Assembly (NCBI RefSeq): GCF_000154285.1
Contig: NZ_DS483475.1
Coordinates: forward strand, 62,001 to 126,000
Source: Amedibacillus dolichus DSM 3991
GTDB lineage: Bacteria > Bacillota_I > Bacilli_A > Erysipelotrichales > Erysipelotrichaceae
DNA: 64,000 nt
Direction of reading: 5' to 3'
In this document: positions 41,741-51,443 of the stretch, in pieces
Layout of the letters: each line of letters begins with the position of its first letter
How positions within the stretch are numbered: position 1 is the first letter of the stretch
The notes under the pieces: generated by a model
What the model saw: only the letters and a program-made list of their open reading frames with translations
Database searches by the model: none
Told to the model about the DNA's origin: nothing
Translations under genes and position numbers: made by a program

Positions 41741-42748
41741 TTATAGGTTTCTTGAAGCATTCAGCATAAATTCAATGTATAGTCCATAGCCACTCATAGG
41801 ATTGCTTGTTACTACATGGGTGATTGCTCCGATGATTTTCCCGTTTTGCACGATTGGTGATCCACTCATGCCCTGAACGATCCCATTTGATGCTTGCTTC
41901 AAGCGTTCATCTTTAACAACAAATTCAATCCCTTTAACAGAGGGCTCGCTTTGTTTATGCAGCTTCGTGATCTCAATGGTAAAGGCTTCTATCTTTTGTC
42001 CTTTTATAACTGTATAAAGTGTTGCCTCACCTAGCTCTATCTCCTCCTGCTTCGCCCATGGCAAACGTTTTACCTGCTTCGGTAATGCCGTGTAAGTGCC
42101 ATAAATACCGAGGGTGGAATTTGTTTTTACATCACCCAAGCGATCACTATATAAAATATTCGCATGCTTTTCACCCGGGACATTGTTTTGTGCCTTTTGA
42201 ATCGAAGTAACGATTGCCGGATATATACTGCCCTGTGATGCCTGTGCCAGCTGTTTGATTTCAACATCGTAAATTTCATGTCCTAATGCTCCATAGCTTT
42301 GATTGCTTGGATCATAATAGGTTAAAGTACCTACACCGGTAAGCTTGTCCTTGACATACAGACCGGTTTTATAGGAATTACTGGCTGTATCAAAGACAAT
42401 CGGAATGCTTGCTTCCAAATGCTCATTATTGCGTAGAAAACCAATGGAAACAAGAGGACTGCCTTGCTTATTGAAGGAACGTAACACCGCAAACAGTTCA
42501 TCTATCGAGTGTATGCGTTTGCCATCAATTGATTCGATGATATCCCCAGAGCGAAGAACATTTGATGGATCATACGTGGTATTATCAATCGTAAAGCGAT
42601 AAGTTCCACTTACCATAACTCCATCGTACGTAAGCTCAATACCGATGCTGTCTCCGCCAAGGTAAATCTCATCGGCAGCATGCAGCGGCAAAAAGTTTCC
42701 AAAGCAGATCGAAGCAGCAAGAATAACTGCCATAAAATATTTACGCAT
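41741..42748 (-). CDS. spoIVB: SpoIVB serine peptidase
   Basis: A 335-aa S55-family protease that signals from forespore to mother cell by triggering pro-sigma-K processing. A signal/anchor sequence (about residues 5-25), a PDZ domain (about 35-115, with RSGDIIESIDGKRI) and the peptidase domain are present. The catalytic Ser is in GMSGSPIVQNGK and the His in ALGHEIYD; VTSNPMSGYG is also conserved. An imperfect forespore -10 (CAGACTA, minus strand) lies upstream. Confidence 0.94.
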   Translation of the reverse strand: MRKYFMAVILAASICFGNFLPLHAADEIYLGGDSIGIELTYDGVMVSGTYRFTIDNTTYDPSNVLRSGDIIESIDGKRIHSIDELFAVLRSFNKQGSPLVSIGFLRNNEHLEASIPIVFDTASNSYKTGLYVKDKLTGVGTLTYYDPSNQSYGALGHEIYDVEIKQLAQASQGSIYPAIVTSIQKAQNNVPGEKHANILYSDRLGDVKTNSTLGIYGTYTALPKQVKRLPWAKQEEIELGEATLYTVIKGQKIEAFTIEITKLHKQSEPSVKGIEFVVKDERLKQASNGIVQGMSGSPIVQNGKIIGAITHVVTSNPMSGYGLYIEFMLNASRNL

Positions 42749-42806
42749 GATTTCACCTCCTGTACTTTAGTCTGCCACGAGTTTCCATCATGCGTATATG
42801 AAATTA

Positions 42807-44465
42807 TTACCTATTTTGTTGTGCTGCGTTATATAGCTCCTTTGCTGCCTCCAACGCAGAGGAAGAAAGCGAGTTATTGGAAATAAGTGCCAATGCCTCA
42901 AAGCGCTCCTGTTCGCTCAACAAACGAATTGTAGTTGATGTAGAAGCAGCTGCTTGATGCTTTTCAACCATATAGTGATGATTTGCACAAGCCGCAACAC
43001 TTGCAAGATGGGTAACACAAAACACTTGGATATGCTTTCCCAATTCTTGCATTTTCTTTCCGACCGCAAAAGCAACTGCACCACTGACTCCGGTATCAAT
43101 TTCATCGAAAACAATCGTTTCGATTCCCTGCAGCTCACTGAATACCGTTTTTAAGCCAAGCATGAAACGGGATAATTCACCGCCACTAGCAGTTTGTGAT
43201 AATGGTTTTAAAGCTTCTCCCGGATTCATAGATATATAAAATGCAATCCTATCAATCCCATCACGATTCCCTTCAAATTCATCAATTTGCACATGGAATT
43301 TAGCATTTTCTAACTGCAAATCATGCAACTGTGCCAAGATTTGCGTCTCCAAATCCTTTGCCTTTGCAACACGAATGTCATGCAGTGTCTTTGCTTTTTG
43401 CATATATTGTCGATGCGCTTTCTCACATAGCACCTCATGCTTCTTAAGAAAATCATTTCGATGCAAGATACGATCGATCTTTTGTTCCAAATCCTCACGC
43501 TTACGCATGACCGCTTGAAAACTTCCTCCATATTTACGCAATATCTTATGAATCAAAAAGCTACGTTCCTGCAGCTCGTGAAAACGCTCCTCATCAAAGC
43601 TTAATGTTTCATAATGCTCTCGAATATCACCGATGCACTCATCAAGATTATAGTAAAGATCCAACAAACGCTGTGCCTGCTCTTGAAAAAAACGATCCTC
43701 ACTAAGCGAGTCCAATTCACGATATGCCTCATAAATAGAAGCCGTACCATGCTGTTCATCTTCTAGAAGCGATAAAGCGGAATGTACTCTTGACGTAATT
43801 TTTTCATGTGCCTGCATGCGTTTTACTTCTTCATCTATCTGTTCTAATTCATTTTCTGATAGCTGAGCCTGATCAATTTCGTTAAGCTGATAGGTCAAAA
43901 GCTCCAAATCCTCTTCATTGTAATCGTTATGCAGTGCCGATTCCAGTTCATCAGCCAACATGCGATATTCCTTAAAGGCAGCTGCCGTCTCTTTTTTTTG
44001 CTGAGCACAGTCTGCAAAAGCGTCGAGTAGCTGAAGATGATAACGCTGATTGAGGAGATATTGAGTATCATGCTGACTATGGATATCGACAACACCGGAA
44101 ACGACTTCCTTTAAAAATCCCACATTTACCATACGCTGATTGATACGGGCAACACTTTTCCCGGCCCGTGTAAATTCACGTGATGCGATAAAGGTAGTAT
44201 CCTCTAAATCATAACCGGCTTCTGATAGCAGCTGATAACAGCGGGAGTTTTCTCGGACACGAAATACTCCTTCGATGATTGCCTTTTCACTTCCTTCACG
44301 AATCAAGCTCGTCTGAATGCGATCGCCCTTTAAAATACCAATAGCGTCCATTAACAAGGATTTACCGGCACCGGTTTCACCCGTAAAGGCAGACATTGCT
44401 TCATCAAAAGAAATACGTATTTCATCAATCAATACAAAGTCCTTCACATACATTTCCAGTATCAT
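42807..44465 (-). CDS. recN: DNA repair protein RecN
   Basis: A 552-aa SMC-like ATPase for double-strand-break repair. The N-terminal Walker A is GETGAGKSLLMDA. The coiled-coil arms fill about residues 160-370. The C-terminal signature is TASGGELSRFMLGLK, followed by Walker B IVFDEIDTGVSGAVA and CVTHLASVA. The stop of the upstream tlyA is 1 nt away. B. subtilis has ahrC/argR between them, missing here. Confidence 0.96.
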   Translation of the reverse strand: MILEMYVKDFVLIDEIRISFDEAMSAFTGETGAGKSLLMDAIGILKGDRIQTSLIREGSEKAIIEGVFRVRENSRCYQLLSEAGYDLEDTTFIASREFTRAGKSVARINQRMVNVGFLKEVVSGVVDIHSQHDTQYLLNQRYHLQLLDAFADCAQQKKETAAAFKEYRMLADELESALHNDYNEEDLELLTYQLNEIDQAQLSENELEQIDEEVKRMQAHEKITSRVHSALSLLEDEQHGTASIYEAYRELDSLSEDRFFQEQAQRLLDLYYNLDECIGDIREHYETLSFDEERFHELQERSFLIHKILRKYGGSFQAVMRKREDLEQKIDRILHRNDFLKKHEVLCEKAHRQYMQKAKTLHDIRVAKAKDLETQILAQLHDLQLENAKFHVQIDEFEGNRDGIDRIAFYISMNPGEALKPLSQTASGGELSRFMLGLKTVFSELQGIETIVFDEIDTGVSGAVAFAVGKKMQELGKHIQVFCVTHLASVAACANHHYMVEKHQAAASTSTTIRLLSEQERFEALALISNNSLSSSALEAAKELYNAAQQNR

Positions 44466-44466
44466 T

Positions 44467-45249
44467 TTACCACCTCTTTACATGATATTCTCTTACTATT
44501 TTTACCAAATCAAAGCTGCGATGGCAGGGTTCTTCCTTAATATGCATTACAAACTCCTTATTGCCTCCCCGTCCTAAAATCGAGCTTGCCTGCAAATGAT
44601 GCACATAAAGTTGTAAGGAGCAAACATAGGCCAACATATCCTTTAAAACTTGAACATGTACCCGCTCCTCTTTGACAATACCATGCTTGTTTACATAAGC
44701 ATTTCCAGCTTCGAATTGCGGCTTAATCAATATCACCAATTCCTTATGTTTCATACAGCTGATCAATGCCGGTAAAATCAGCTTTACGGAAATAAAGGAA
44801 ACGTCCATACAAGCAAAATCCGGTTGAGGAGAGAACATATCCTTCGTTAAATAACGGCAGTTTACTCCCTCCATATTGACAATACGTGGATCTTGCTTCA
44901 AATGCTCTAGCAGCTGATCATGTCCTACATCAACCGCATAAACACGTTTTGCACCTTGTCGTAAACAAACATCACTAAATCCACCGGTACTAGCACCGAC
45001 ATCAATGCAAATACGATCCTGCAAGCATATTTCAAAATCCTTTAGCACATCATAGAGTTTAAAGCCGGCACGACTTGCCAACACCAGCTCCTCTTGAAAA
45101 ACCGTTACTTCCTTTCCTTCCTCGATGACAAAGCTGTTTTTCATGATCGTTTTTCCATCAACCGAAACACAGCCTTTTTTAATAGCGTCCTGCGCACGTG
45201 TACGAGTTGTGAAATATCCTTTTTCTACTAAATACTGATCTATTCGCAT
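44467..45249 (-). CDS. tlyA: TlyA-family rRNA 2'-O-methyltransferase (YqxC)
   Basis: A 260-aa protein with an N-terminal S4 domain (MRIDQYLVEKGYFTTRTRAQDAI) and an FtsJ-like methyltransferase domain (DVGASTGGFSDVCL, AVDVGHDQL, DVSFISVKLILPAL, LIKPQFEAG with the catalytic Lys). TlyA modifies 16S and 23S rRNA ribose; older names call it a haemolysin. It overlaps dxs by 10 nt. Confidence 0.9.
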   Translation of the reverse strand: MRIDQYLVEKGYFTTRTRAQDAIKKGCVSVDGKTIMKNSFVIEEGKEVTVFQEELVLASRAGFKLYDVLKDFEICLQDRICIDVGASTGGFSDVCLRQGAKRVYAVDVGHDQLLEHLKQDPRIVNMEGVNCRYLTKDMFSPQPDFACMDVSFISVKLILPALISCMKHKELVILIKPQFEAGNAYVNKHGIVKEERVHVQVLKDMLAYVCSLQLYVHHLQASSILGRGGNKEFVMHIKEEPCHRSFDLVKIVREYHVKRW

Positions 45250-47120
45250 GAATGCTCCTTTAACATATCTTTAATTACTTGAAATAAGGTTCCCAGATCC
45301 ACTTGCTCGACCTTACGCAGCTTTGGTATGCTGCCATGCTCTACAAAATGATCTCGCAGCCCGATACGCACAAACGTATTTTTCAAACCATGATCATTGG
45401 CATACTCTACAATTGCACTGGATAAGCCTCCAATTTGAACATCACTCTCATACACAATGATTGGCAGCTGCATAGCACAAAGTTCTTCTAACATTTCAGT
45501 ATCGAAGGGTTTGAAAAAACGTGCATTTACAACTCGCAGTGAAAGCTGATTAGCCTCAGCCTTTTGAACGATTTTATCAACATCACTGCCATAACTGATA
45601 ACGACCAGCTGTGGCTCTCCCGTATCCTGATAGCTCCACGTTCCGGCTTCAATATAGGAATAAGCAGACAGCTTCTTATAAGGAACACTCCCTCTTGGGT
45701 AACGAATTGCATACGGATATTGATTCTGTTGAAAAGCGGAATAGATTAAATTTTGCGCTTCCTCACTATCCTTCGGCTGTGCCAAAATCATATTAGGAAT
45801 CGGCCGCAGCATTGCAATATCAAACACGCCATGATGCGTTTCACCATCTTCACCTACAAGACCACAACGGTCGATCCCGATAACGACCGGCAGCTTCATA
45901 CGCGCGACATCGTGATGAATCTGATCATAAGCTCTTTGTAAAAACGAAGAATATACAGAAATAAACGGACGTTTTCCCGCAGCCGCAAGACCAGCCGCAA
46001 AAGTCATGGCATGCTCCTCAGCAATACCACAATCAAAGGAACGCTGTGGATAGGCTTCAAAAAACTTTTGTAGCTTCGACCCGCTTTTCATTGCCGGTGT
46101 AATTGCCACAATATCTTGATTGTCATGTGCTAAATCCAACACTGTTGCGGAAATGACCTCACTCCAGCTTTTATGCTGTGGGGGATTTTTCGCAAGAGAT
46201 TGTCCGGTTTTCGGATCAAACTGTGAAACCCCATGCCAAGCTCCCTCTTCATCATGTTCGGCAAAAGAATAACCTTTTCCCTTTTGGGTAATCACATGCA
46301 GTACGATCGGTCCTTCATGCTGTTTCGCAATTTTTAATACCTTTACCAAATTTTTAATATTATGCCCATCAACCGGCCCCAAATAATCAATGTTAAATTC
46401 TCCGAAAATCGAAGTATCTACAATATTATCCTTTACTGCATTTTTTACTCGCTTCATGGTGTCAAGCACATTGCTTCCCAACCTTGTTGTTGACAAGGAA
46501 TGCTTTAAATCATCTTTTAAGTGCGTATAAGAACGACTTGTCCTAAGTCTTGTAAAAGCCTCGTCCATGGCACCGACATTTTTGGAAATCGACATATTAT
46601 TATCATTGAAAATAATAATCATATTCCGCTGCTCACTACCTATTTGATTAAGTGCCTCCATAGCCATACCACCGGATAATGCCCCATCACCGATAATCGG
46701 CAAAATATGAAAATGCGAACCGTCTAAATCACGAGCCACCGCCATTCCCAAGGCAGCCGACAACGATGTTGAGGAATGTCCTGCCTCCCATGGATCATGG
46801 ACACTTTCTCCACGTTTTTGAAAGCCGGCAATTCCCTTATATTGACGCAGATTGGAAAAATCTTTTAAGCGCCCTGTCAACATCTTATGAACATAGGACT
46901 GATGACCTACATCAAAGATAAATTTATCCTTTGGGGAATCAAACACATAATGCAATGCCAAAGTAAGCTCGACAATACCGAGATTGGAGGATAAATGTCC
47001 TCCGGTTTTGGAAATACTTTGAATTAAAAATTCCCGAATATCCCCGGCAAGTTCATTTAACTCCTCAAAGCTGCAGCTCTTGATATCACAAGGCTCTTTG
47101 ATATCATACAGGTTCATCAC
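45240..47120 (-). CDS. dxs: 1-deoxy-D-xylulose-5-phosphate synthase
   Basis: A 626-aa thiamine-diphosphate enzyme that starts the non-mevalonate isoprenoid pathway from pyruvate and glyceraldehyde-3-phosphate. The ThDP motif GDGALSGGMAMEALN with NDNNMSIS, the DVGHQSYVHKMLTGR N-terminal pattern and the DRCGLVGEDGETHHGVFD pyrimidine-domain motif, are clear. The adjacent ispA uses the downstream products. Confidence 0.97.
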   Translation of the reverse strand: MMNLYDIKEPCDIKSCSFEELNELAGDIREFLIQSISKTGGHLSSNLGIVELTLALHYVFDSPKDKFIFDVGHQSYVHKMLTGRLKDFSNLRQYKGIAGFQKRGESVHDPWEAGHSSTSLSAALGMAVARDLDGSHFHILPIIGDGALSGGMAMEALNQIGSEQRNMIIIFNDNNMSISKNVGAMDEAFTRLRTSRSYTHLKDDLKHSLSTTRLGSNVLDTMKRVKNAVKDNIVDTSIFGEFNIDYLGPVDGHNIKNLVKVLKIAKQHEGPIVLHVITQKGKGYSFAEHDEEGAWHGVSQFDPKTGQSLAKNPPQHKSWSEVISATVLDLAHDNQDIVAITPAMKSGSKLQKFFEAYPQRSFDCGIAEEHAMTFAAGLAAAGKRPFISVYSSFLQRAYDQIHHDVARMKLPVVIGIDRCGLVGEDGETHHGVFDIAMLRPIPNMILAQPKDSEEAQNLIYSAFQQNQYPYAIRYPRGSVPYKKLSAYSYIEAGTWSYQDTGEPQLVVISYGSDVDKIVQKAEANQLSLRVVNARFFKPFDTEMLEELCAMQLPIIVYESDVQIGGLSSAIVEYANDHGLKNTFVRIGLRDHFVEHGSIPKLRKVEQVDLGTLFQVIKDMLKEHSCE

Positions 47121-47133
47121 AATCCTCCTCTCT

Positions 47134-47982
47134 TTACTTCTTACGCTTTATCAAAGCATCAAACACCGGCTTCATGGCTGAGTGATCAATGCGCAATGCC
47201 AAGCAATGCTGCCATGCTTGATCATAGTATTCTTGAGCCAGCTGTGTAGCTCTTTCAACACCAAGCAGAGAAACATAAGTTGATTTATGATTACCAGCAT
47301 CACTCATAATATCTTTTCCAAGTTCCTCACAGGTGCTTGTAACATCAAAAACATCATCTTGAATTTGAAAAGATAATCCCATCGCATAACCGATACTTTT
47401 CCAGACTTCAAAGTCCTCTTCATGATTGGCCAATACCGCAGCACACAAAAGCGGTAGTGTGATCAGCTTTCCGGTTTTATATTCATGCACCCTTTGCAAA
47501 GCTTCAATGGAAACATCACATCTTCCCTCTGCCTCCAAATCGTAAATCTGTCCTAACACCATGCCATTTGCTCCGCTATATGATGAAATAAGTGATTCTA
47601 AGGATACAAGCTGACTTGCAGTGGCATCGCTTTTTAAAACCTCATGAAACGCTTGGGTAAGCAAAGCATCTCCGGCCAAGATTGCCGTTGCTTCGTCAAA
47701 TTGAATATGGCAGGTCGGCCTTCCTCTTCGCAAGGTATCATCGTCCATTGCCGGAAGATCATCATGAATAAGCGAATAGGTATGAATCATCTCGATTGCC
47801 GCCGCACATGGAAAACCTTTTTCCTCTGCGATACCATAGGCTTTTAAAGCTGAAAACAACAGCTGCGGGCGAATTCTTTTCCCACCTGCCAATAAGGAAT
47901 ACAGCATTGCTTCCTTTACTTTACTATCCTTAATGTCATTTAGACAGTTTTGTAAATACTCTTCAAAGCTATTCATCACCAT
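47134..47982 (-). CDS. ispA: Farnesyl/geranyl diphosphate synthase
   Basis: A 282-aa all-helical prenyltransferase. First Asp-rich motif LIHDDLPAMDDD, second FQIQDDVFDV, and the GGKRIRPQLL start are typical of short-chain IspA. It supplies chains for undecaprenyl and quinone synthesis. It overlaps xseB by 14 nt. Confidence 0.95.
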   Translation of the reverse strand: MVMNSFEEYLQNCLNDIKDSKVKEAMLYSLLAGGKRIRPQLLFSALKAYGIAEEKGFPCAAAIEMIHTYSLIHDDLPAMDDDTLRRGRPTCHIQFDEATAILAGDALLTQAFHEVLKSDATASQLVSLESLISSYSGANGMVLGQIYDLEAEGRCDVSIEALQRVHEYKTGKLITLPLLCAAVLANHEEDFEVWKSIGYAMGLSFQIQDDVFDVTSTCEELGKDIMSDAGNHKSTYVSLLGVERATQLAQEYYDQAWQHCLALRIDHSAMKPVFDALIKRKK

Positions 47983-48181
47983 TCACCTTTTGATATGTAT
48001 GAATCAGCTCATTCACACGACTTTCAAAACCCTGAAGCTGCGTATTGCAGGAGTTTACCAACTTTAATCCTTCTTCAAAAAGCGCAATTGCTTCCTCCAA
48101 TTCGATATCGTTTTTTTCCAACAATGAGACAATTTCCTCTAAACGCGTCATAGAAGCACGAAATGCTAATTTTTCTTCCAT
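47969..48181 (-). CDS. xseB: Exonuclease VII small subunit
   Basis: A 70-aa helical protein with the XseB motif RLEEIVSLLEKNDIELEEAIALFEEGLKLV (positions about 9-38; core ELEEAIALFEEGLKL). It stabilises XseA for single-strand DNA degradation. It overlaps xseA by 16 nt and ispA by 14 nt. Confidence 0.93.
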   Translation of the reverse strand: MEEKLAFRASMTRLEEIVSLLEKNDIELEEAIALFEEGLKLVNSCNTQLQGFESRVNELIHTYQKVNGDE

Positions 48182-49509
48182 TCGATTTCCTCCTTTTCCA
48201 ATACCGATGCAGTCGCAAAGCCGTCCTGCATACGAATACGAATCATCTTTTGTAAATCAAGATCATGAATTGATTTTATTACCTGATCCTTCTGATAAAC
48301 GATCTGGTATCCTCTTGACAGTATTTTCAATGGACTGTAAGCGTCCAATAAAGCACTGTTTTTTATAATATTGGCTTGTGCATCAGCATATAATTTCTCC
48401 ATTTGCAAGCTCATAGCACGCTTTTGTTCTTTTAAGTGCTGTGAGGAGCTTACGGTCATTTTCTGCGAATAAACAGCCAGATCGTTTTGTAGCTTACTAA
48501 GCTGTTTTCGTGTAACCGCAAGGTTTTGCTGCATATATCCAAATGCCTTGATGTGCATCGCAAGCTTCAAGCGTTCCTGATCGATATAGCTTAACGGATC
48601 TTGAAGATAGCGGGAAGCCTTGATGTGCTCAAGATGCTGACGTTGCAGTATCAACTGATTTTCAATTTTATGTAGCAGCTTTGTTTGTATCTGTGCAAGC
48701 TGTTGCTTTACCTCATAAATATCCGGTGTAATCAACTCTGCTGCTGCCGTAGGTGTAGCGGCTCTGGCATCACTGACATAATCTACCAAGGTGGTATCAC
48801 TTTCATGTCCCACTCCACTAACAAGAACTGTTTGCATATCCGCAATAACACGCGCTAAGGATTCATCGTTAAAACACCATAAATCTTCAATCGCACCGCC
48901 GCCTCTTGCCAACAAAATCACATCGTGCCCCATCGCATCAGCTTCCTTCAACATTGTGATAATGGATTGGCTGGCTTGTATTCCTTGTACCTGTGCAGGA
49001 TACAAGGAAACGTTTGCTATCGGCCATCGTCTGGCAATCGTCGCAATCATATCCTGTAAAGCGGCTCCGCTTTTGGCAGTTACCAAGCCAATACTCATCG
49101 GATAAAGCGGCAACGGCTTTTTCCGTTCAGGTGCAAACAAGCCCTCCGCTGCCAGTTTTTTCTTAATTGCCTCAAGCTGTAAAAACAAATCACCTAAGCC
49201 GTCATTTTGAATTGCCGTTACATACAGCTGCAGGCTCCCTCCTGCTTCATACATAGAAACAGAGCCGCTGACGATAACCTGCATTCCTTCTTTCACATCA
49301 ATGGTGCAGCGTGCGGCATTGCTCGCAAACATCACACAGCTGATTTTGGCACGCGTATCCTTTAAGGAAAAATACCAATGTCCGCTGCGATGCTTCGTAA
49401 GATTGGATATTTCCCCTTTGATTTTAAGGGAGCGAAGGCGCATATCCTGATCTAAAGAGCTTTTAATATAGTGTACCAAAGAAGTAACACTATGCATGAC
49501 TTGGCTCAT
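48166..49509 (-). CDS. xseA: Exonuclease VII large subunit
   Basis: A 447-aa nuclease. The N-terminal OB-fold (LKIKGEISNLTKHRSGHWYFSLKD region, core GHWYFSLKD), the catalytic domain with ARGGGAIEDLWCFNDE and SGVGHESDTTLVDYVSDARAATPTAAAE (core GHESDTTLVDYVSD) and the long C-terminal coiled coil are present. The start overlaps the nusB stop by 4 nt. folD, found here in B. subtilis, is absent. Confidence 0.96.
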   Translation of the reverse strand: MSQVMHSVTSLVHYIKSSLDQDMRLRSLKIKGEISNLTKHRSGHWYFSLKDTRAKISCVMFASNAARCTIDVKEGMQVIVSGSVSMYEAGGSLQLYVTAIQNDGLGDLFLQLEAIKKKLAAEGLFAPERKKPLPLYPMSIGLVTAKSGAALQDMIATIARRWPIANVSLYPAQVQGIQASQSIITMLKEADAMGHDVILLARGGGAIEDLWCFNDESLARVIADMQTVLVSGVGHESDTTLVDYVSDARAATPTAAAELITPDIYEVKQQLAQIQTKLLHKIENQLILQRQHLEHIKASRYLQDPLSYIDQERLKLAMHIKAFGYMQQNLAVTRKQLSKLQNDLAVYSQKMTVSSSQHLKEQKRAMSLQMEKLYADAQANIIKNSALLDAYSPLKILSRGYQIVYQKDQVIKSIHDLDLQKMIRIRMQDGFATASVLEKEEIEWKKN

Positions 49510-49886
49510 AGACGATCCAATACCCCATTGATCAAACGATACGTATCTTCATCACAATATTTCTTTGCTAAATTAACCGCCTCATCAATAACAATTGCTT
49601 TAGGAGCAGTTTCAAAATCCAGCTCACAAGCTGCCATTAAAAGAATTGCTTTTTCAACATAACCAAGACGCTCAAAGGTCCAATCATCACGTAGGGTTTC
49701 ATCGATATGTCCTACATAAGTATCCTTATAGCGAATAGCATCTATCGTTATCGTATAAAGAAACGGATCGATTTCATTGCTCTGTGTATTTTCATATACA
49801 CACTCCTTGATATCCTTTGATAATAAAAAATGCTGATAAAGAGAAGTCATTGCGATTTCCCGTAGCTTATGTCTGCTTAATGTCAT
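49506..49886 (-). CDS. nusB: Transcription antitermination factor NusB
   Basis: A 126-aa helical protein that binds boxA RNA with NusE in rRNA antitermination. The start SRHKLREIAMTSLYQHFL and the end TAPKAIVIDEAVNLAKKYCDEDTYRLINGVL (core AIVIDEAVNLAKKY) are conserved. It is in the yqhY-nusB order of B. subtilis, with one extra gene in between. Confidence 0.93.
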   Translation of the reverse strand: MTLSRHKLREIAMTSLYQHFLLSKDIKECVYENTQSNEIDPFLYTITIDAIRYKDTYVGHIDETLRDDWTFERLGYVEKAILLMAACELDFETAPKAIVIDEAVNLAKKYCDEDTYRLINGVLDRL

Positions 49887-49898
49887 ATAGTCCTCCTG

Positions 49899-50804
49899 TT
49901 AATTTATATTTTTATAAGGCACCTGTGCACTTGGCACAACCTCACTTGCCGGTTTGGCATGCGTTGGCTGATCGTCGAAAAAAATATGCGGATCAAATGC
50001 CTTTAACACATCTTTCTTGGTGATTCCACCAAGGAAAAAAGCTTCATCAATGCGTACATTCCAAGCACGCAGTGTACGAATGACCCGTTCGTGAGCAGGT
50101 GCGTTACGAGCCGTAACCAATGCTGTACGAATCGGTGAATTTGTTTCATCAAAATTTTTCTGCAAATCAGAAATGGTTTTTAAAAACTGCGCAAACGGTC
50201 CTTTGTTTAAATTGTTGCGAGCATTTTCCTTTTCATTTTGTACGAAAGCGGAAAGTCCCTTTTGCTGATAGATCTTTTCGGAATCATCACTAAACAAAAC
50301 CGCATCTCCATCGAAAGCAATACGAATCTGGTCGATTTGATGCTTTGGATCGTAGTTAAGAATCGGATCGGTATAAATACGTCCTGCCGCAAAACCACTG
50401 TTAATCGCCTGCTCTACATCATGGCTGTCGGCAGATAAAAACAAATCGACATCAAAGGCTTCCAAATAATTGGATAAGGAGCTGCCACCACTTAGCACTG
50501 CACGTGATATATCCAAGCCGTAATGCTCAATAGAATGAAAAATACGAAGGCTGGTATCCGCACTATTTCTTGACATTATGATAACCTCAACATAGCGTTT
50601 ATCACTAATCGTATTCAAATTCAACAATGCTTTAACCAACGCAAAACCACTTCCAGGTGCCAGCACCTCATCTTCATGAGCAATTTGATATTCACTGTAT
50701 GCCGCCAATCCCTGCTCCTCATAAATTCGATTTTCTTCATCTAAATCAAACAATGCCCGCGAAGAAATTCCGACAACAAGATAATCCTTTAGATTCAATC
50801 CCAA
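49899..50804 (-). CDS. Cytosolic 5'-nucleotidase (NT5C1 family)
   Basis: A 301-aa HAD-like nucleotidase of the family of eukaryotic cN-I (5'-nucleotidase, PF06189-like). Typical segments are FDLDEENRIYEEQGLAAY (core FDLDEENRIYEEQG), EVIIMSRNSADTSLRI, FLSADSHDVEQAI, RIAFDGDAVLFSDDSE and FLGGITKKDVL. It would dephosphorylate (d)NMPs in the cytoplasm. The start is probably TTG 50804 after GAAAGGGTG; a TTG at 50822 is possible. It interrupts the asp23-nusB order. Confidence 0.85.
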   Translation of the reverse strand: MGLNLKDYLVVGISSRALFDLDEENRIYEEQGLAAYSEYQIAHEDEVLAPGSGFALVKALLNLNTISDKRYVEVIIMSRNSADTSLRIFHSIEHYGLDISRAVLSGGSSLSNYLEAFDVDLFLSADSHDVEQAINSGFAAGRIYTDPILNYDPKHQIDQIRIAFDGDAVLFSDDSEKIYQQKGLSAFVQNEKENARNNLNKGPFAQFLKTISDLQKNFDETNSPIRTALVTARNAPAHERVIRTLRAWNVRIDEAFFLGGITKKDVLKAFDPHIFFDDQPTHAKPASEVVPSAQVPYKNIN

Positions 50805-50854
50805 ACCATCACACCCTTTCAAAAAACGAAAAAAGAAACCCGTAAGGATTTCTC

Positions 50855-51184
50855 TTAAAATATAAAGCCGACAACACGGATATCAATCATATCTGGTGTA
50901 TATCCGGTCATATGTTCAATATTTTCAAAGATCTTGCCTTGCACGTCTACACAAACTTGATTCACGTTTGCATTATAATTCACTTTCACATCAGCACTCA
51001 ACAACAGCTGATCATTCACAATCTTACAAGTAATCGCATACTTGAAAGGAGCATTGCTCTCCGCTAACTTTAAACGTTCGTCCTCTTCAATCACATTTTT
51101 CGCAATTGTCTGAAAAGCCGATTTGTTCAAAGCTATTACACCAATCTTGTTATTGTCTTTTAATACTATATATTCCTGCGCCAT
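50855..51184 (-). CDS. yqhY: Asp23/Gls24 family protein (YqhY-like)
   Basis: A 109-aa small alpha/beta protein of the Asp23/DUF322 family. The GVIALNKSAFQTIAKNVIEED start and the VNQVCVDVQGKIFENIEHMTG helix (core VQGKIFENIEHMTG) fit the family. In B. subtilis YqhY is linked to acetyl-CoA carboxylase control and lies next to nusB. It is the first gene of the long minus-strand unit running to spoIVB; TATAAT (minus strand, 51213-51208) is a candidate -10. Confidence 0.8.
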   Translation of the reverse strand: MAQEYIVLKDNNKIGVIALNKSAFQTIAKNVIEEDERLKLAESNAPFKYAITCKIVNDQLLLSADVKVNYNANVNQVCVDVQGKIFENIEHMTGYTPDMIDIRVVGFIF

Positions 51185-51394
51185 ATTATCACTCGCTTTC
51201 TATTGCTATTATATCAAAAAAAAGGAGGATTTGAAAGTAACTTAAATAAATATTTTCCAAGCTATAAATAGCTTTCATATATTAAAATATATTCCGATGA
51301 CATCGGTTATCTATTATACTTATCAAGTAATATTTAAAATCTTATAAACCTTTTATTCTATTTTTAATTATTTACAATTTATCATCAAAATCAT

Positions 51395-51430
51395 ACAAAA
51401 CAAAAGCCTCCACCGATATGGCGGAAGCTT
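51395..51430 (-). terminator. Terminator of the ABC exporter operon (minus strand)
   Basis: AAGCTTCC pairs with GGAGGCTT (one G-U) around an 11-nt loop, followed by TTGTTTTG on the minus strand. Confidence 0.75.
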
Positions 51431-51443
51431 GTAGATAGCTGTA

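Noticed and set aside
51219-51245. AAAGGAGGA followed by TTG as a plus-strand gene start
   Set aside because: The frame stops after three codons; no gene follows on this strand.
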